A stretch of 64,000 nt of DNA from Vermamoeba vermiformis (taxonomy: Eukaryota; Tubulinea; Echinamoebida), in contig JBEWZL010000247.1 in NCBI GenBank assembly GCA_045837725.1, forward strand, positions 1 to 64,000, given 5' to 3'. The notes beneath the pieces are model-generated. The model saw nothing but the letters and a program-made list of their open reading frames with translations, did not search any database and had not been told where the DNA came from. A program made the position numbers and the translations under genes. This document shows, in pieces, positions 61,113 through 64,000 of the stretch (the first letter of the stretch is position 1; each line of letters begins with the position of its first letter).

Positions 61113-61904
61113 ATGGCAAAATTCCTTTCAGAAGTACCGCATCTGGACCTCGACATAATTGCCGAAAAATGCTCTACTGGCGAATGGAAGCGGATTGGTC
61201 TCAGTTTTGAGAAAACACACGGCTTTGTCATTAAATATAACCAGCTGAAAGCCAAGCACTTGCACGCTGACGACGAAACCTTGTGCAAAGAAATGTTTGC
61301 TGAATTGGCTAATAGAGCAATTAAAATTAAGCAACTTGTGTCCGTTCTTGAAGACTCGCGGATAGGTCTGTCCTCCGTGGCGGGATATCTCCGTAAACTT
61401 ATGAAGAAGAGCCAAGAAGATGAAGAGAGTGATGACGAAGATGAGGATGAAGACGAAGATAGTGATGAAGAAGACGATGATGAGGAAGAAGAAGACTCCA
61501 CCGATATCGACGATGTTGCGGAGTTTCTGGCGCTAAAATACTTGTCAAAGAAAAGAGCCCGAAAGGAAGAAAGCGACGAAGATGAGCCGCCAAAAAAAAA
61601 GAAAAAAACCGGCTCGATAAGCACAACCAAATTAGTGAAGTTGCTAAATCACCTCACCAAAGATGAAGTCTCCGCAATATATGAGGCCAGCAATAAGAAC
61701 AACAGCGCTGGAAGAAGTTCGAAAGGAGAGCTGATTGATTTGATTGAACTCGAAGTCACCACCGCACAAAAGTTAAAAAGAGTGTTATTGGAGGCTCTTT
61801 ACAGAGATTCGTTGGTAGACTACGCTCGCCACATCGGTGTAGGTACGGCAAAAATGAAAGCAGGCGAAGCTGCTGACGCAATTGTTGCCCATTGCAAAAC
61901 GTGA
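61113..61904 (+). CDS. Death-domain protein with acidic region, NLS and helical C-terminus
   Basis: A single open exon of 263 residues. Residues about 8-95 are a Death-fold domain close to that of the next gene (LDIIAEKCSTGEWKRIGLSF, LCKEMFAELANRAIKIKQL, SVLEDSRIGLSSVAGYLRKL). Then comes an Asp/Glu run of about 40 residues with Ser, DDVAEFLALKYLSKKRAR, and a basic patch (PPKKKKKTG) that looks like a nuclear signal. The C-terminal about 90 residues are helical (TTKLVKLLNHLTKDEVSAIY, SSKGELIDLIELEV) with a faint SAP/SPT-like look, not enough to name. It may act as an adaptor or nuclear partner in a Death-domain network. ATG follows directly after a TTTCAG acceptor-like site. Confidence 0.75.
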   Translation: MAKFLSEVPHLDLDIIAEKCSTGEWKRIGLSFEKTHGFVIKYNQLKAKHLHADDETLCKEMFAELANRAIKIKQLVSVLEDSRIGLSSVAGYLRKLMKKSQEDEESDDEDEDEDEDSDEEDDDEEEEDSTDIDDVAEFLALKYLSKKRARKEESDEDEPPKKKKKTGSISTTKLVKLLNHLTKDEVSAIYEASNKNNSAGRSSKGELIDLIELEVTTAQKLKRVLLEALYRDSLVDYARHIGVGTAKMKAGEAADAIVAHCKT

Positions 61905-62664
61905 AAGTGACCAACATGTCATACCTAAAATAGCTTGCAACACGATCACGATACTTTGTATCATCTAAATCATAAACGGTCTATATTAGATAAAAATTGT
62001 AAACGAACACAAAATTGACGACAAAGAACTCAGATCTAAAACTACTACAATCAATAACCCTTAATTTAGCTAAGATACAACGATTTACTACAATGACAAA
62101 GGACGAGATATCGCTCCGTGTGGATCGTCGATGGTGATCGTATTTCCGCCGGCCACTTGCTGGTATCTGAACAAAGAATCATTTTTGTATTGCAGACGCC
62201 ACGGTTTTACGTTTTGTATGAACATCGTACTGGTTTAGCTCGCCGGCTGAAGTAATTAATTTCGTTTGGCCGTCATTTTTGCGAGACAACTGGTAGAGTG
62301 ACCATTATACCACTCTCAATGCATTTATTATCAATAGTAAGAGGAAAAGAATGGAAAACGAATATGCTGCAATGGCGAACAAAGCGGAACAACTCATATT
62401 ATATTTTAAACTCCGCATGTAGAAGTCACTTGAATAAAAAGAGCACTATTACAATTTGCAATTGAAGGTAATTATTTAGCATCATCGATATATTTAAAAT
62501 AAAAATCGAAATGGTGTTATTAATAAATCTGGAAGAGGCTCATCTATGTTTGAAAATTTTTCTAATGACATGGTTATCCTGATACGGTTGGCCATTCTAA
62601 AATAAATAGTATGCAGATTTTTGATTGACCACTTTTTAGGATTTCGATTTTACAGACGTCGTGG
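61905..62664. other. No gene seen
   Basis: About 760 bases, AT-rich, between two Death-domain genes. A tRNA-like D-arm sequence near 62290 lacks the other arms. A pyrimidine-rich acceptor (GATTTTACAG) ends at about 62655, shortly before the next ATG, so a 5' UTR intron may end there. Confidence 0.45.
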
Positions 62665-64000
62665 ATGACGGAAGCTCGAGCTGAGTCACTTTCAGAACTT
62701 CTGGATATTGACCTGGAAGAAATTGCCGATCAATGCTTGGGTGGCAATTGGCAACGCATTGGTATTTACTTTCAGAAAACACACAGTGGATTCACCATTA
62801 AATACAAGGAAATTCAATCCAAGCATCCTACCGGAACTCCCGATGATATACTTCTACGAGATATGTTTTATAAGCTGGCAGAACAAGGAATAACTATTGA
62901 AGAACTGGCGTCGGCGCTGGAAGATTCCCGGATCGGCCTCGGTTCACTCGCCAAAATACTCCGAACGACACCCTTCACAAACAAAAACAAACTACAACCT
63001 CGAGCCGACACTAAGCCAATTTCATCGCCTGCTAGAATCAATACCGATCAAACGGCACGGGCAACAGGAGATCTACTCCAAGCTCCGTTTAGACAGACTT
63101 CAACAGAAGAATATTGCGTGAAAGTACTGCTTGTTCCGAGCGACGACGAGCTCTCTTCGACCCTGGACAATATGTTGAAAAGCTTCGGACTCCAACAGCT
63201 CCATGACTGCAAGACTCACGTTGTCTGGGTTAACTCTAAGAAGACTGCGTACGAAATGCTTCGTTACGTTATCAAGTTTCTGGTTGGAGACCGGGCCTCA
63301 CTATTCAGTATCAATGACGCTCTACAACACGTGAGTGAAGTGCTGTTCTTACTTCGGAACCAACATGAGGAAGCGAAGTGGCTTACGGTCGAAGAGTTTG
63401 ACACTGGTGATTTACTTTCTGATGACGTTAGATTTTGCTTTCAAATCTTGTTCGAAACTCTAAAAGAGACCCTCAAGAGCGCAATACCACACCGCGTCTA
63501 TGGAGTTTGCAAGCAATCATTGGATTCATTGAAGTACGACGCCAAACTGGCACATTGGTTTTATGATACCACACGCAAAACAACGAAACGATTCTATTGC
63601 TGCGTCAAATTAGAAGAAGTAGATCGTGAATTGAGAGACGTTGGCAACACCACTCAATCCGCTGTAATGCAGTGCACGTCCATCCCCACAAGAAAAGAAG
63701 CGACTTCATTCAGCAGCATCAATGTCTACCTTTCCAGTTCGCTAGTGTTGCCGATCATGCTCAAGCTACATAAACGTGACATAGCCGATGCACTCAAAAA
63801 AAAAGGTCTCACGGTGAGATCCATCCATGAAGCGTGCATTCAAGATGTCATCGAAGCGCTTGCCAACCCAAAGAACAAAGACTGCCAAGTGGAACTCGAG
63901 GCAATGATTGAACGGATGGAACGAGATCAAGTTCCGTACTCGGCTGAATCAGCAAAGTGGGTAGCGATTGCAAGCAGCTATTGTCAGCGGCTAACTTTAG
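62665..64000 (+). CDS. Death-domain protein, partial at window end
   Basis: ATG at 62665 opens a frame (MTEARAESLSELLDIDLEEI) that is still open at base 64000, at least 445 residues with no intron seen. Residues about 14-100 are a Death-fold domain closely like that of the 61113 gene (LEEIADQCLGGNWQRIGIYF, MFYKLAEQGITIEELASALE, DSRIGLGSLAKILR). A Ser/Thr/Pro linker follows, then about 300 residues of mixed alpha/beta (KVLLVPSDDELSSTLDNML, THVVWVNSKKTAYEML, FLLRNQHEEAKWLTVEEF, SSINVYLSSSLVLPIMLKL). I do not recognise this region; a diverged nucleotide-binding or effector domain is possible. The C-terminus is outside the window. Confidence 0.75.
   Translation, partial: MTEARAESLSELLDIDLEEIADQCLGGNWQRIGIYFQKTHSGFTIKYKEIQSKHPTGTPDDILLRDMFYKLAEQGITIEELASALEDSRIGLGSLAKILRTTPFTNKNKLQPRADTKPISSPARINTDQTARATGDLLQAPFRQTSTEEYCVKVLLVPSDDELSSTLDNMLKSFGLQQLHDCKTHVVWVNSKKTAYEMLRYVIKFLVGDRASLFSINDALQHVSEVLFLLRNQHEEAKWLTVEEFDTGDLLSDDVRFCFQILFETLKETLKSAIPHRVYGVCKQSLDSLKYDAKLAHWFYDTTRKTTKRFYCCVKLEEVDRELRDVGNTTQSAVMQCTSIPTRKEATSFSSINVYLSSSLVLPIMLKLHKRDIADALKKKGLTVRSIHEACIQDVIEALANPKNKDCQVELEAMIERMERDQVPYSAESAKWVAIASSYCQRLTL

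Noticed and set aside
61109-61630. Minus-strand frame with long poly-Ser
   Set aside because: It is the antisense of the Asp/Glu run in the Death-domain gene at 61113.
62280-62330. tRNA-like sequence (ACTGGTAGAG ... CACTCTC)
   Set aside because: Only a D-arm-like piece and a short hairpin are present; there is no acceptor stem pairing, no TTCGA T loop and no terminator.

Overview
This window is nuclear DNA of a compact, intron-rich, non-animal eukaryote. Introns are mostly 40-70 nt with GTAAGT/GTACGT donors and AT-rich tracts before AG. There is an RNA polymerase III 5S rRNA gene, a tRNA-Asn and AATAAA-type signals. Plant-style LRR receptor kinases, a diaminopimelate decarboxylase, F-box/LRR, heparinase-like and Death-domain proteins side by side do not fit an animal, fungus or plant. 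A free-living amoeboid protist (perhaps a protosteloid amoebozoan) is my best guess, by inference only.

Layout. 1-9.5 kb: a VWD-domain multi-TM gene, a coiled-coil protein, a secreted heparinase II/III-like protein, a small coiled-coil gene and a METTL21-type methyltransferase. 9.6-13.7 kb: 5S rRNA and the replisome factor AND-1/Ctf4. 14.3-19.4 kb: a GH16-like surface protein without visible catalytic glutamates, two diverged paralogues of an unknown head + acidic + coiled-coil protein on opposite strands, and a relic of the GH16 gene's tail. 19.9-30.8 kb: F-box/LRR protein, TMEM104-like transporter, a nucleotidyltransferase-RNA ligase fusion, an unrecognised protein and a GPI-type surface protein. 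31.0-37.9 kb: one very large cysteine-rich receptor with about seven TM segments. 38.4-42.5 kb: ubiquitin-like protein without a GG tail, ACT-diaminopimelate decarboxylase with tRNA-Asn inside its last intron, and an epimerase-like protein. 43.1-52.4 kb: two tandem LRR receptor kinases from a 4.6-kb duplication.

52.9-64 kb is the most interesting part: four same-strand genes that each start with a related Death-fold domain, followed by (1) a degenerate NB-ARC plus TPR-like repeats, (2) a purine-nucleoside-phosphorylase/MTAN-type nucleosidase with its key acidic residues kept, (3) an acidic, NLS-bearing region, and (4) an unrecognised region running off the window. This has the parts of an NLR-like sensor and a nucleotide-depleting effector joined by homotypic Death domains, outside animals. 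The receptor kinases lie next to it, so 43-64 kb may be a recognition/defence neighbourhood (inference).

Several otherwise good host genes carry single-base frame breaks that an extra base in a short homopolymer would explain. Sequence error is therefore a real alternative to pseudogenization.
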